From Halosegnis longus (GTDB taxonomy: Archaea > Halobacteriota > Halobacteria > Halobacteriales > Haloarculaceae): DNA of 64,000 nt. The notes beneath the pieces were generated by a model. It was not told the DNA's origin. It saw only the letters and a list, made by a program, of their open reading frames with translations, and searched no databases. The DNA is taken from NCBI RefSeq assembly GCF_009663395.1, contig NZ_QKNW01000001.1:992001-1056000 (forward strand), in the 5' to 3' direction. Each line of letters starts with the position of its first letter. The stretch's first letter is position 1. This document shows positions 19,068-28,901 of the stretch, in pieces. The position numbers and the translations under genes are program-made.

Positions 19068-20306
19068 TCAGGCGAAGATCTGGCGCGCCTCGTCGACGGC
19101 CTCGACGAGCGCGTCGACCTCCTCGCGGGTGTTGTACAGATAGAAGGACGCGCGAGCGGAGGCGCTGGCTCCGAGCACGTCGTGGAGCGGCTGGGTGCAG
19201 TGGTCGCCGGCGCGAATCGCGACGCCGTAGTCGTTGACGATGGACGCGAGGTCGTGGGCGTGGACGCCGTCGATGTTGAACGCGACGAGCGGACTGCGCT
19301 CGTCGGGACCGGGCCCGTAGATTTCCACGTCGTCGTACTCGGAGAGCTGCTCGTAGGCGTACGCCGCCAGGTCGGTCGAGTGGTCGTGGATGCGGTCGAT
19401 ACCCACGTCCTGAACGTACTCGACGGCCTCGGCGAACGCAATCCCCTCCGAGATGGACGGGGTGCCGGCCTCGAACTTCCACGGCAGCTCGTTGAAGTCG
19501 GTGTCCTCGAACGTCACTTTGAGAATCATGTCGCCGCCGTAGAGATACGGCTCCATGGCGTCGAGAATCTCCTCTTTCCCGTAGAGTGCGCCGATACCGG
19601 TCGGACCGCACATCTTGTGAGCGGAGAAGGCGAAGAAGTCACAGTCGAGTTCCTGCACGTCGACGGCCATGTGCGGGGCCGACTGCGCGCCGTCGACGAA
19701 GATGTAGGAATCGTGGTCGTGGGCGATGTCGGCGAGCGTCGAGACGGGGTTGACGGTGCCGAGCGTGTTGGAGGCGTGGACGACACTCACCATCTTGGTG
19801 TCGTCGGTGATGAGCTCGCGGGCGGCGTCCATATCCAGGTTGCCGTCGTCGGTGATGGGGATGTAGCGACACTCGGCACCGGTCTTCTTCGCGATCTGTT
19901 GCCAGGTGACGAGCGAGGCGTGGTGTTCCATCTCCGTAAGAACGACCTCGTCGCCGGGACCGAGTTCGTTGAGTCCCCACGCGTAGGCGACGAGGTTCAT
20001 CGCTTCCGTCGTGTTCTTCGTGAAGACGATCTCCTCGCGGCCGGCCGCGCCGATGAAGTCGGCGACGGTGTCGTGGGCCTCCTCGTAGGCGATGGAGGCC
20101 TCCTGACTCAGGTTGTGGATGCCGCGGTGGACGTTGGCGTTGTACTCGTAGTAGTAGTCGGTGATGGACTCGACGACGCGTTCGGGCGTCTGTGAGGTGG
20201 CGGCGTTGTCGAGATACACGAGCGGCGTGCCGTCGAACTCGCGGTCCAAGATTGGAAACTCCTCGCGGCGGGCGCTCACGTCGAGTGGCGCGGAGTGGAC
20301 TCCCAT
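19068..20306 (-). CDS. sufS: Cysteine desulfurase SufS (group II)
   Basis: A 412-residue PLP enzyme that removes sulfur from cysteine. PLP Lys231 is in FSAHKMCGPTG, the cofactor Asp/Gln are in FVDGAQSAPH, and the active-site Cys is in RAGDHCTQPLH near 365 within the short loop typical of group II. It pairs with SufU, encoded on the same strand at 16866-17285. ATG 20306 is preferred over a frame extending to 20336. Confidence 0.94.
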   Translation of the reverse strand: MGVHSAPLDVSARREEFPILDREFDGTPLVYLDNAATSQTPERVVESITDYYYEYNANVHRGIHNLSQEASIAYEEAHDTVADFIGAAGREEIVFTKNTTEAMNLVAYAWGLNELGPGDEVVLTEMEHHASLVTWQQIAKKTGAECRYIPITDDGNLDMDAARELITDDTKMVSVVHASNTLGTVNPVSTLADIAHDHDSYIFVDGAQSAPHMAVDVQELDCDFFAFSAHKMCGPTGIGALYGKEEILDAMEPYLYGGDMILKVTFEDTDFNELPWKFEAGTPSISEGIAFAEAVEYVQDVGIDRIHDHSTDLAAYAYEQLSEYDDVEIYGPGPDERSPLVAFNIDGVHAHDLASIVNDYGVAIRAGDHCTQPLHDVLGASASARASFYLYNTREEVDALVEAVDEARQIFA

Positions 20307-20355
20307 TACTACATGAAGGGTACGAGACCGTAACACTCCTTCGGTCGCGGGGGTC

Positions 20356-21561
20356 TCAGGCGTCCGTCGCGGCCCGTATCGCCTTCACCAGCCCGTCGCG
20401 TTCGATCCCGACGAACAGCGCGTCCTCCCCGTCGAGGACGGCGACGACCGGGCGGTCGAAGTCCCCCTGTTCGGGGTGGTCGGTCGTCGGGACGGCAGCG
20501 TCACCGAGGTTCGTCGCGGTCGCTGTCGGGACGCGCACGGCGAACCGCGCGGCCGGCAGCGGCTCTCTGACGGCGAGTAAGGTGGCCGCCACGTCGCTCG
20601 TGCCGAACGACTCCCCGCCCGCCTCCACGATGTCGCGGCTGTTCTCGGCGTACGGCGTCGCGGCGGCGATACCCGTCGTCTCCACGTCCTCCAGTCGGTG
20701 TTCGAGGTCGGCGACGTGTTCGCGGGTCGGCTCGCGGGCCGCCTCGTTGTCGAGGGCGACGAGGTGGTTCACCGTTCCCGGGCCGTGGCCGACGTCGTGG
20801 TGGTAGCGAATCGCCCGCTCCATGAACGTGACCGAGGCCTCGACCGCCGAGACGAGTCCCTCACCCTGCGCGAGGCGGGCGGCGATGGCAGCCGAGAGGG
20901 TGCACCCGGAGCCGTGGGTGGCGTCGGTGTCGACGCGGGGGTGCGAGAAGATTTCGGAGCCGTCGGGCGTGACGAGCACGTCGTGGACGGTCTCGTCGGT
21001 GCCGTGGCCCCCCTTCACCAGGGCCGCGCCAGCGCCCATGTTGAGCAGGCGTTCGCCAACCTCGACTTGTTCGTCGGGACCGTCGGGGTCGAGTCCGGTG
21101 AGGACGGCCGCCTCGTCGGTGTTCGGCGTGACGAGCGTGGCGGCGGCGACGAGCGACTCGTAGGACTCCTCGGCGTCCGCCGAGAGCAGCCGGTCGCCGG
21201 AGGTGGCGACCATGACGGGGTCGACGACGACCGGGAAGGGCGCCTCGCGGACGAACCGGGCCACCTGCTCGACGGTTTCGGCGGTCGCGAGCATCCCTGT
21301 CTTGGCGGCGCGCACGTCGAAATCCTCGGTGACGGCGTCGTACTGGGCGGCGATGTCGTCGTTCGGAACGAGGTGTGACCCCTCGACGCCCTGCGTGTTC
21401 TGTGCGGTGACGGCGGTGAGGACGCTGGTGGCGAACGCGCCGGTCGCCTCGATGGTTTTCGTGTCGGCCTGAATCCCCGCGCCGCCGCCCGAATCGCTGC
21501 CGGCAATCGTGAGCGCGACGGGCGTCTCCGAGGGTGCCGTCGCGCGCGGCTCGTCGCTCAT
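20356..21561 (-). CDS. thiD: Hydroxymethylpyrimidine (phosphate) kinase ThiD with a ThiN-like C-terminal domain
   Basis: 401 residues. The N-terminal 260 form a ribokinase-fold ThiD: TIAGSDSGGGAGIQADTK, VDPVMVATSG, and the anion-hole GSGCTLSAAIA. The enzyme phosphorylates HMP to HMP-PP for thiamine synthesis. The remaining roughly 135 residues resemble ThiN thiamine-phosphate synthase, with an FGTSDVAATLL segment like the family's FGASxHVAxxLL. They are shorter than usual ThiN (about 170-180) and have lost much of that motif. The same fold without catalysis can act as a thiamine-phosphate sensor, so the role of the tail is open. Confidence 0.9.
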   Translation of the reverse strand: MSDEPRATAPSETPVALTIAGSDSGGGAGIQADTKTIEATGAFATSVLTAVTAQNTQGVEGSHLVPNDDIAAQYDAVTEDFDVRAAKTGMLATAETVEQVARFVREAPFPVVVDPVMVATSGDRLLSADAEESYESLVAAATLVTPNTDEAAVLTGLDPDGPDEQVEVGERLLNMGAGAALVKGGHGTDETVHDVLVTPDGSEIFSHPRVDTDATHGSGCTLSAAIAARLAQGEGLVSAVEASVTFMERAIRYHHDVGHGPGTVNHLVALDNEAAREPTREHVADLEHRLEDVETTGIAAATPYAENSRDIVEAGGESFGTSDVAATLLAVREPLPAARFAVRVPTATATNLGDAAVPTTDHPEQGDFDRPVVAVLDGEDALFVGIERDGLVKAIRAATDA

Positions 21562-21605
21562 ACGTACTCTATCACGCACCGCGGTGTTAGTGGTATCGGC
21601 CACCC

Positions 21606-23033
21606 TCACAGGTCGCCGGCACGCGCACGCCGGGTCCACTTCGGCCCGGCCCGCCGGTAGCCGACGACCCCGAGCAGCCCGGCGACGAGCGAGAGGGCGA
21701 CCGCGGCGAGCGAGATGCGCGTCGGCGCGAGCGGATACGCGATGGCGAGCACGACCAGCGGGAGCAGAACGGCCATGATGGCCCCGGAGAAGGCCATGAA
21801 CACGGGCGTGTCGAACAGCAGTTCCGTGGGTCGAAGCCCGGCGACGTAGGCCGTCACGCCGAAGACGTAGATCGCGACGGGGACGTACACCGCCGCGCCG
21901 ACGAGCAGTGAGGTCGGCCCGAAGACGACCGAGCCGAGCGCGAGATAGAAGCCGCCCGCCGGTATCGCGAGCAGGAGGAACGCCCACAGTTTCGCCTCGA
22001 ACACCGCCGCGAGGTCGATTGGGTAGGTCCCGAAGAAGGCCGCGTCGTCGTACTGACACAGCCAGTTGTAGGTGGTGAAGGCTCCAAGCGCGAGCACGGC
22101 CCCGAGGGTGAGCCCCGGCGAGGGTCGGACCCCGACGAGGATGTCGGGGATGTACCCGAGTAAGATTGCGACGACCCCGAAGATGAGCCCCTGTGAGAGC
22201 AACACCTTCCAGAGACTCCCCGACGAGCGGGCCACGTCGAGCAGCGACTTCGCGAGCAACCCCTGCTCGTCGCGCTCCCCAAACAGGTCGGTGAGCCGGC
22301 GGAACTGATTGCCCGCCGTCCGCGTGGTGCCGGTTCGGTCGAACTCGAACAGCGAGAAGCCGACGACCGCCGCGAGAAGCGGGACGGCGACCGAGACGGC
22401 GAGCCGGGTAAGTGACGGGTCGGCGTAGAGTCCGAAGGGTGTGAACGCGACGACGAGGTCCGGGCGGAACAGGCCGCCGGCGAGCGCGCCCGCGCCGACG
22501 AGTGCGGCGAGCAGCCGGCTCCGGGTCGCGAGGCCGACGAGCAGCAGCGAGGTACCGACGCCGAAGGCGAAGGCGAGCCACGCGCTCGCGAGCAGCCGCG
22601 GGAGCGCCGTGACAGAGAGGTCGGCGAGGACGACCAGCGGCGCGACACCGACGACCAGCGGCGCGATGAACAGGACGGCGTAGTAGAGTACGTCCTTGCC
22701 GACGAAGACGGCGAGCAGGCGACGCTCGCTCACCGGGAGCGTCCGGGCCGAGAAGACGAGCAGGGTCACGTCGCCGAGCAGGTCACCGAGCGCGTCGCGT
22801 CCGACGAGTCCGATGGAGCCGACCTGGAGCCCGACGAGCGCGACGACGACATGGAGGCCGGCGAGCAGGGTCTCGGTCTCGGAGCCGGCGAGCGCGAAGA
22901 AGGCGGCCGTTCCGGCGGCGAGCGCGGCGAGGAAGACGGGGAAGGCGGCAAAGCGCCAGCCTCCGAACAGCCGAGCGTGCATCCGCCACTCCTCGCGCAG
23001 CAGTTGGTCGAACAGATACCGGACCGAGACCAT
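21606..23033 (-). CDS. ABC transporter permease
   Basis: A 475-residue membrane protein with about 11-12 hydrophobic segments and an N-terminal cytoplasmic stretch (FDQLLREEWRMHARLFGG). It directly follows the ATPase gene at 23034 with no gap (its ATG is the next base after the ATPase stop). This is the ABC-2/ABC exporter arrangement in which one ATPase serves one permease. Substrate unknown. Confidence 0.85.
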   Translation of the reverse strand: MVSVRYLFDQLLREEWRMHARLFGGWRFAAFPVFLAALAAGTAAFFALAGSETETLLAGLHVVVALVGLQVGSIGLVGRDALGDLLGDVTLLVFSARTLPVSERRLLAVFVGKDVLYYAVLFIAPLVVGVAPLVVLADLSVTALPRLLASAWLAFAFGVGTSLLLVGLATRSRLLAALVGAGALAGGLFRPDLVVAFTPFGLYADPSLTRLAVSVAVPLLAAVVGFSLFEFDRTGTTRTAGNQFRRLTDLFGERDEQGLLAKSLLDVARSSGSLWKVLLSQGLIFGVVAILLGYIPDILVGVRPSPGLTLGAVLALGAFTTYNWLCQYDDAAFFGTYPIDLAAVFEAKLWAFLLLAIPAGGFYLALGSVVFGPTSLLVGAAVYVPVAIYVFGVTAYVAGLRPTELLFDTPVFMAFSGAIMAVLLPLVVLAIAYPLAPTRISLAAVALSLVAGLLGVVGYRRAGPKWTRRARAGDL

Positions 23034-23795
23034 CTACTCCTCCCCCGCGGGCGCGGCCGGGTCGGCGGGGTCGACGGCCGCGGCGTCGGTATCGACCGTC
23101 GCGAAGAATCGGTCGAGCAGCGTCTCCTCGCCGAGTTCGCGCGGGTCGAGTTCCTCCAGCAGCTTCCCGCGGTTGACGATGCCGACTCTCGTGCACATCT
23201 CCTGGGCGGTGGCGATGAAATGCGTCGAGAGGAAGACGGTGTTGCCCGCCTCGGCGTACGTCGTGAAGAACTGCTTTGCGCGCTCCTGGATGATGGGGTC
23301 GAGGTTCGTCAGCGGCTCGTCGATGAAGACGACCTCGGGTTCGTGGAGAAACGCCTGCGTGATGAGCGTCTTCTGGCGTTCCCCCTGTGAGAGGTCCGTA
23401 CACAGCGTGTCGAGCTTCGACTCGAAGGCGAGGCGGTCGGCCCACCGGTCGACGCGGTCGTCGATGGAATCGAGCCCGCGGGCCTCGGCGACGAAGTCGA
23501 AGTACTCCCGCACGGTGAGAAAGGAGGGCGGTTTCCCGTTCTCGGGGAGGATGCCGACGCGCTCGCGGGCGCGCACCGGCTCGGCGACGGGGTCGACCCC
23601 GGCGACCTCGGCCGTCCCCGAGTCGGGCGTGAGCTGGCCCGTCAGGATGTTGATCGTCGTGGATTTGCCCGCGCCGTTGGGGCCGAGAAAGCCGTACAGC
23701 TCGCCCGCCGGCACGTCGAGGTCGAGCGAATCGAGCGCCGTCACCTCGCCGTACTGTTTCGTCAGTCCCGCAGTCCCGATTGCCCGGTCAGCCAT
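23034..23795 (-). CDS. ABC transporter ATPase
   Basis: A 253-residue ABC ATPase of the drug/Nod-factor exporter (CcmA-like) family. Walker A is GPNGAGKSTTINIL, the signature LSQGERQK, Walker B VVFIDEPLTNLDP, and the H-loop Thr-His in FLSTHF. The TVREYFDFVAEARGL region is typical of exporters rather than importers. It forms a two-gene operon with the permease at 21606. Confidence 0.92.
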   Translation of the reverse strand: MADRAIGTAGLTKQYGEVTALDSLDLDVPAGELYGFLGPNGAGKSTTINILTGQLTPDSGTAEVAGVDPVAEPVRARERVGILPENGKPPSFLTVREYFDFVAEARGLDSIDDRVDRWADRLAFESKLDTLCTDLSQGERQKTLITQAFLHEPEVVFIDEPLTNLDPIIQERAKQFFTTYAEAGNTVFLSTHFIATAQEMCTRVGIVNRGKLLEELDPRELGEETLLDRFFATVDTDAAAVDPADPAAPAGEE

Positions 23796-23872
23796 TGCCG
23801 AAGGTACGGGCCGAACGCATCTAAAACCGGTCGGGCGCTCTCACCCGGAGAGACGACCGGCGCGAGACGCGA

Positions 23873-24592
23873 CTACCGGCTCGCCTCGACGAACTGCGAG
23901 AGAACGGTGTCCTCGGCGTTGCGGAGCCGATACTGGAGGGTGGAGCGTGGCACGTCGAGTTCGTCGCTGAGTTCGCCGACGGTCGTCTCGCGGGGCCGCT
24001 CGTAGTAGCCGGCGTCGGCCGCGGCCTCGAGCACGCCGCGCGCATCGGGCGAGAGGTCGGCTTCGGCCCGCGAAATCGGGTCCCAGCGGCCGGCCTCGGT
24101 GAGGTGTGAGACTTCGAGCGAGAGCCCGTCGCGGAGTTCGGCCTCGATGGCGTCGTACAGTTCGCCGACGGGCTGGTCCTCGGGGTAGAGCACCTTCCAG
24201 CGGTACTCTCCCCCGGAGCGGCTGGCCTCGAAGATGGCTCCCTCGCCGACGTGGTCGGTGACGATGTACGGGACGGAGTGACAGTCCTGAATCTCGCGGC
24301 GGTAGGTGTAGACGGTCAGACTCGTCGCCTCGCGGTCGAGGACGTGGTACTCCCGATACGTGTCACAGGCGTGGTCGTCGAGACACTCGTTACAGCGGTC
24401 GTGGTCGATGAAGATTTCCTCGGCCGCGCTGATGGCCGTCGCCGGTCCTCTGAGGTGGTCGACCCGCCACATCGCGTCGGTGGTCGTCGTACACTCTGAG
24501 GTGCGGGCGGTCAGTCCCGGATGGTCGTGGAACACGTCCATCAGCGAATCGGCTCCCGGCTCGTAGTGGACGACGAACTCGAACTCGCGCAT
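23873..24592 (-). CDS. HTH-10 (Bat-type) transcriptional regulator with a Cys/His cluster
   Basis: 239 residues. The C-terminal 55 residues form an HTH-10 (bacterio-opsin activator type) domain (DVPRSTLQYRLRNAEDTVL). The N-terminal sensor half holds Cys67, Cys70, Cys76 and Cys104-His105 (HDRCNECLDDHAC...DCHS), a likely metal or disulfide site. It lies immediately upstream of, and in the same direction as, nothing but an exporter; the DsbA-like gene follows on its 5' side in the same orientation. A redox- or metal-responsive activator is inferred. Confidence 0.88.
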   Translation of the reverse strand: MREFEFVVHYEPGADSLMDVFHDHPGLTARTSECTTTTDAMWRVDHLRGPATAISAAEEIFIDHDRCNECLDDHACDTYREYHVLDREATSLTVYTYRREIQDCHSVPYIVTDHVGEGAIFEASRSGGEYRWKVLYPEDQPVGELYDAIEAELRDGLSLEVSHLTEAGRWDPISRAEADLSPDARGVLEAAADAGYYERPRETTVGELSDELDVPRSTLQYRLRNAEDTVLSQFVEASR

Positions 24593-24645
24593 ACGCGAGG
24601 GGACGGGTTCGACTGATAAGACCGTTGGCATCTGCCAACTTTCGC

Positions 24646-25281
24646 TCAGGTACCTTCGACGAGTCGCTCCAACTGCTCGGGAGGCACGGCACCGCGTGCG
24701 CCGTAGCCGTCGTACGCGAACGTCGGGACGCCGGTGACGCCCTGCTGGCTGGCTTCCTCGAACATCCCGCGAACGCGCTCGCGGAGGTCGTCGTCGTCGA
24801 CGGCCTCGCGCACGAGGTCGGGGTCGACGCCCGCTTCCTCGGCAACGTCGACGAGCACGTCCGCGTCGCCGATGTCGCGGCCCTCGGTCCACAGCGCCTC
24901 GAAGATACCCCAGTCGAAGGTGAGCCACGTCTCGTAGTCGTACTCGTCGTGGACGCGGACGGCGGCCATCTGTGCGGGCAGCGAGTCCACGTCACGCGAC
25001 AGTTCGAGGTCCATCTCCACGTCGTACTCCTCCTGCAGGCGGCGGACGTTCTCTTTCGCCTGCTCGAAGTACTCCTCGTCTTTGCCGTCGTCGACGGAGT
25101 GGTCGATGCTCCCGTCGGGGTTGCGCTTCTGTGAGCGCAAGTCGAACGGGTGCCAGTCGATTTCCAGCGGCTCCTCGCGCGTCTCCTGATACTGGTCGAG
25201 CGAGTGGCGACCCAGATAACAGAAGGGACAGACGTAATCGGAGAAGACGGTAATCTGCTCGCGGCTTGCTGTGTCGCTCAT
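24646..25281 (-). CDS. DsbA-family (FrnE-like) thiol-disulfide oxidoreductase
   Basis: 211 residues with the thioredoxin-fold CPFC active site near the N-terminus (SDYVCPFCYLG) and a helical insertion, then the cis-Pro loop GVTGVPTFAY. This is the FrnE/2-hydroxychromene isomerase-like branch of DsbA. There is no signal peptide, so it is predicted cytosolic. It is encoded 53 bases upstream of the Cys-rich HTH-10 regulator on the same strand, so the two may be co-transcribed. Confidence 0.9.
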   Translation of the reverse strand: MSDTASREQITVFSDYVCPFCYLGRHSLDQYQETREEPLEIDWHPFDLRSQKRNPDGSIDHSVDDGKDEEYFEQAKENVRRLQEEYDVEMDLELSRDVDSLPAQMAAVRVHDEYDYETWLTFDWGIFEALWTEGRDIGDADVLVDVAEEAGVDPDLVREAVDDDDLRERVRGMFEEASQQGVTGVPTFAYDGYGARGAVPPEQLERLVEGT

Positions 25282-25353
25282 ACGCGAGGGAGGGTGTCAA
25301 GCGGGAAAATCACGTCGCCATCGGAAGTCGACTGGGCTGTCGCTGAAACCCAG

Positions 25354-25821
25354 TTACTGTGTCGCGGTCGCTGACTCGAAGAAGTCGTCTGGGACCTCCT
25401 CGTACCCTCTGCCAGCGATGGAAATTCGTGATTCTTCAATCGTGACGACTGCGACTGCAACGTCGTCGTCAGTGGAAACAAAATCTCGTGTACTCGTCGT
25501 AGCACTGTTTTCACCCACCTTTGCACCGAGGTGGTAATCGTTGGGAGTTTCTGCCGCTGCTCCTTCAACTGATTTACGTGACTGAGAGGGCACGTCAACA
25601 CTCATTGAGTATGGTATCGGTGTTCCAGTGTCAGTGACACCAAGCTGACAACGATGGGAAGACTTGGTGTTATTGACAATGGAAAAACCAGCGAATACGA
25701 CCCAATATTCACGTCGTTGAGACGAGAGACAGCCAGCGAGCGAACCAGCAGCAGCCGCACACGCACCTGTGAGTACGGTTCGCCTATTTTTCACATTCTT
25801 ATAAGTGAGTCTAACCCACAT
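25354..25821 (-). CDS. Small Tat lipoprotein of unknown function
   Basis: 155 residues. The N-terminus NRRTVLTGACAAAAGSLAGC is a Tat/lipobox signal, giving a mature lipoprotein of about 125 residues rich in Ser, Thr and Val, probably a beta fold. No family recognised. The gene is visibly lower in GC than its neighbours and uses A/T-ending codons more often, suggesting recent acquisition. ATG 25821 is used; a GTG at 25794 would start just before the twin arginine. Confidence 0.75.
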   Translation of the reverse strand: MWVRLTYKNVKNRRTVLTGACAAAAGSLAGCLSSQRREYWVVFAGFSIVNNTKSSHRCQLGVTDTGTPIPYSMSVDVPSQSRKSVEGAAAETPNDYHLGAKVGENSATTSTRDFVSTDDDVAVAVVTIEESRISIAGRGYEEVPDDFFESATATQ

Positions 25822-25905
25822 ACAGCTTTCGCCTGTCGTGTTCGCGAGACAGCGTAACAGTGTAGTTACGAACGGTTCTCGTGTCTGGAAGGCGGCAGGG
25901 CTATC

Positions 25906-26259
25906 TCAGGCCTCGATACCGATGTCGGTCTCGGTGTGTTCGGCCAGAAAGTCGAGCACGTCACTCGCGCCTTGGAACCCCTCAGCCTCGCGCGCCACGA
26001 GTTCGCCGTCACGGAACAGGAGGAGGGTCGGCACCGACCGGATATCGAAGCGGTCGACCAGCCCGATATCGTCGCCCGGATTCACCATGCCAACGGCGAT
26101 ATCGCTGGCGCGGGCGACGTTACCGAGGACAGGCTCCATCGCCTGACACAGCGCACACCCCTTGGTGTAGGCTTCGACGAGCGCGAGGTCGTGGGATGCG
26201 AGGAAGGCGTCAAGCGCCTGCTCGTCGGCGAGTCGTTCCGGCTTGGCGGCGTCGTTCAT
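25906..26259 (-). CDS. Thioredoxin-family protein with CALC active site
   Basis: 117 residues, single thioredoxin fold. The redox motif is CALC in YTKGCALCQAM, and the cis-Pro loop is IRSVPTLLLFRDGELV. The inter-cysteine dipeptide Ala-Leu differs from the usual Gly-Pro, so its redox potential and partners likely differ from housekeeping thioredoxin. It is divergent from mutS with an 80-base gap. ATG 26259 gives normal thioredoxin length. Confidence 0.9.
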   Translation of the reverse strand: MNDAAKPERLADEQALDAFLASHDLALVEAYTKGCALCQAMEPVLGNVARASDIAVGMVNPGDDIGLVDRFDIRSVPTLLLFRDGELVAREAEGFQGASDVLDFLAEHTETDIGIEA

Positions 26260-26339
26260 ACGCTTCGTAGGCCGCGGCGGCTCAAGTATCGCTCGCCGGG
26301 AGCCGAACGGCATTTGCCCGCCGACGCGCTTGCGGGGGT

Positions 26340-28901
26340 ATGGAGACGGACGCGCTCGGCGCGCCGGCGAAGATGGCCGACCGGCGCGAGGAGCTAACGC
26401 CGATGTTGTCGCAGTATCTGGACCTGTGCGAGCAGTACCCCGACTCGCTCGTCTTATTTCAGGTGGGCGATTTCTACGAGACGTTCTGTGAGGCCGCCGA
26501 GTTGACGGCGCGCCTGCTGGAGATTACGCTGACGAAGCGCGAGGACTCGACCGGCCGGTATCCGATGGCCGGCATCCCCATCGACAACGCCGAAAGCTAC
26601 ATCGAGACCTTGCTCGATGCGGGCTACCGGGTCGCGGTCGCCGACCAGGTGCAGGAGCCGTCGGAGACGACCGGCATCGTCGACCGGGCCGTGACGCGCA
26701 TCGTCACGCCGGGGACGCTCACGGAGGACGCCTTCCTCGACGAGTCGAACACCTTCGTCGCCGGGCTCGCCGACGGAACGGGCGAGACGACCACGGACGA
26801 GCGCGGGCTGGCCGTGCTCGACGTGTCGACGGGAGATTTCTACGCGACCGGCGGCGACGCGCGGTCGGTGCGTGACGAAATCGACCGCTTTGCCCCGGAG
26901 GAGGCGGTCATCGCGCCGGGGCTCGACGCCGACGCCTTCGACGGGGAGACGATGGTGTCGCCGTTCCGGCCCGACGCCTTCGACCTTGACGGGGCGCGCG
27001 ACCGGGTGGCCGCCTACTTCGGTGACCCCGACACCGTGCTCGCGACCGACGCCGAGATTCGGGCCTGTGGCGCGCTGCTCGCGTACGCGGAACACACCCG
27101 CGCGGGCGAGGCCGACCGGCTGGGGTATCTGAACCGGCTGACCCGGTACGACCCGCGTGAACACCTGCTGCTCGATGCGGTCGCGCTCCGGTCGCTCGAA
27201 CTGTTCGAGCGCCGCGGCGTCGGCGGCCAGACAGACGCGACGCTGTTCGATACCGTCGACGAGACGGCGAGCGCGCTGGGGGCGCGTGAACTCACCGACC
27301 GGCTCCGGCGACCGCTGCTCGACACCGACGAGATTGCCGCCCGCCACGACGCCGTGGGGGAACTCCGAGGTGACGTGCGCACCCGCGAGCGACTCCACGA
27401 CGAACTCCGGGACGTGTACGACATCGAGCGGCTGGTCTCGCGCGTCTCGCGCGGGCGGGCGAACGCCCGCGACCTCCGGTCGCTCAAGTCGACGCTCGAC
27501 GTGGTGCCGGCGATTCGCGAGGCGCTGGCCGAAAGCGAGAGTGCCAGACTAACCGCCCTGCGCGACCGGCTCGACCCCTGTGGCGACGTGCGCGAGGAGA
27601 TCGACGCCGCGCTCGTGGACGAGCCGCCAATCGAACTCACCGAAGGCGGGCTCATCGCCGAGGGGTACGACTCCGACCTCGATTCGCTGCGCGCGACCGA
27701 ACGCGAGGGGAAGGCGTGGATCGACGAACTGGAGGCCGACGAGCGCGAACGCACGGGTATCGACTCGCTGAAGGTCGGCTACAATCAGGTCCACGGCTAC
27801 TACATCGAGGTGACGAATCCGAACCTGGACGCGGTGCCCGACGACTACCAGCGCCGTCAGACGCTGAAGAACGCAGAGCGGTTCGTCACGCCGGAACTGA
27901 AAGAACGGGAGTCGGAAATCGTCACCGCAGAACAGCGGGCGGACGAACTGGAGTACGACCTCTTTACCGACCTGCGAGACTCGATTGCGGCCGAAACCGA
28001 GCGCATCCAGTCGGTCGCCGATGCACTCGCCGCCGTTGATGCGCTCCAGTCGTTCGCGACGGTCGCCGCAGAGCGCGACTACTGCCGGCCGGAGTTGGGC
28101 GGTGACGAGCTGGAAATCGGGGCGGGCCGCCACCCGGTCGTGGAGCGAACCCAGCAGTCGTTCGTCCCGAATCCGACGAGCCTCTCGCGGGGCGACATCG
28201 TCGTCATCACCGGGCCGAACATGGCCGGCAAGTCGACGTACATGCGACAGGTGGCGCTCGCGGTCGTGTTGGCGCAGGCGGGCGGATTCGTGCCGGCGGC
28301 GTCGGCCCAGCTTCCGGTCGTGGACCGGCTGTTCACCCGGGTCGGCGCGAGCGACGACATCGCCGGCGGCCGCTCCACGTTCATGGTCGAGATGACCGAA
28401 CTCGCGACGATTCTCGACGCCGCGACCGAGCAGTCGCTCGTCCTCCTCGACGAGGTGGGTCGTGGGACCTCGACGGCCGACGGGCTGGCGCTCGCACAGG
28501 CCGTGGTCGAGCAGCTCCACGACGTGGTCGGGGCCACCACGCTGTTCGCGACCCACCACCACGCCCTGACGGAGACGGCCGAGCGACTCCCCCAGGCGAA
28601 GAACTACCACTTCGCCGCCGACGGGAGCGGCGGCGAGGTCTCCTTCTCCCACGAGCTGAAGCCGGGGGCGGCGAGCGGCTCGTACGGTATCGAAGTGGCA
28701 CGCAGCGCCGGCGTGCCCGACCCCGTCGTCTCGCGGGCACACGAGCTACTCGAACGGGAGGCCCGCGAGGGACAGGAGACCGGCGAAGAGACGGCGCTTC
28801 CGGCGGATGCTGTCGGTCGGCTCCACGCGGTCGACCTCGCACAGACGACGCCGCTGGAGGCGCTCGAACTCCTCTCGGAACTCAAATCGCACCTAGAGTA
28901 G
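26340..28901 (+). CDS. mutS: DNA mismatch repair protein MutS
   Basis: An 853-residue MutS1-type protein. The mismatch-recognition Phe-x-Glu is in QVGDFYETF (about 38-46). The connector, lever and clamp follow. The ATPase has Walker [12 protein letters not shown] near 625 and Walker [14 protein letters not shown], then ATHHH. It recognises mismatches and small loops. MutL is not next to it, unlike in many bacteria and some haloarchaea. Its 3' end overlaps the convergent phosphate transporter by 9 bases. Halophiles acquired MutS from bacteria; deletion phenotypes in haloarchaea have been weak. Confidence 0.96.
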   Translation: METDALGAPAKMADRREELTPMLSQYLDLCEQYPDSLVLFQVGDFYETFCEAAELTARLLEITLTKREDSTGRYPMAGIPIDNAESYIETLLDAGYRVAVADQVQEPSETTGIVDRAVTRIVTPGTLTEDAFLDESNTFVAGLADGTGETTTDERGLAVLDVSTGDFYATGGDARSVRDEIDRFAPEEAVIAPGLDADAFDGETMVSPFRPDAFDLDGARDRVAAYFGDPDTVLATDAEIRACGALLAYAEHTRAGEADRLGYLNRLTRYDPREHLLLDAVALRSLELFERRGVGGQTDATLFDTVDETASALGARELTDRLRRPLLDTDEIAARHDAVGELRGDVRTRERLHDELRDVYDIERLVSRVSRGRANARDLRSLKSTLDVVPAIREALAESESARLTALRDRLDPCGDVREEIDAALVDEPPIELTEGGLIAEGYDSDLDSLRATEREGKAWIDELEADERERTGIDSLKVGYNQVHGYYIEVTNPNLDAVPDDYQRRQTLKNAERFVTPELKERESEIVTAEQRADELEYDLFTDLRDSIAAETERIQSVADALAAVDALQSFATVAAERDYCRPELGGDELEIGAGRHPVVERTQQSFVPNPTSLSRGDIVVITGPNMAGKSTYMRQVALAVVLAQAGGFVPAASAQLPVVDRLFTRVGASDDIAGGRSTFMVEMTELATILDAATEQSLVLLDEVGRGTSTADGLALAQAVVEQLHDVVGATTLFATHHHALTETAERLPQAKNYHFAADGSGGEVSFSHELKPGAASGSYGIEVARSAGVPDPVVSRAHELLEREAREGQETGEETALPADAVGRLHAVDLAQTTPLEALELLSELKSHLE

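Noticed and set aside
20356-22581. A 741-codon fusion of ThiD with an upstream coding part
   Set aside because: The upstream part is antisense-like shadow of the ABC permease gene on another frame; ThiD starts at 21561.
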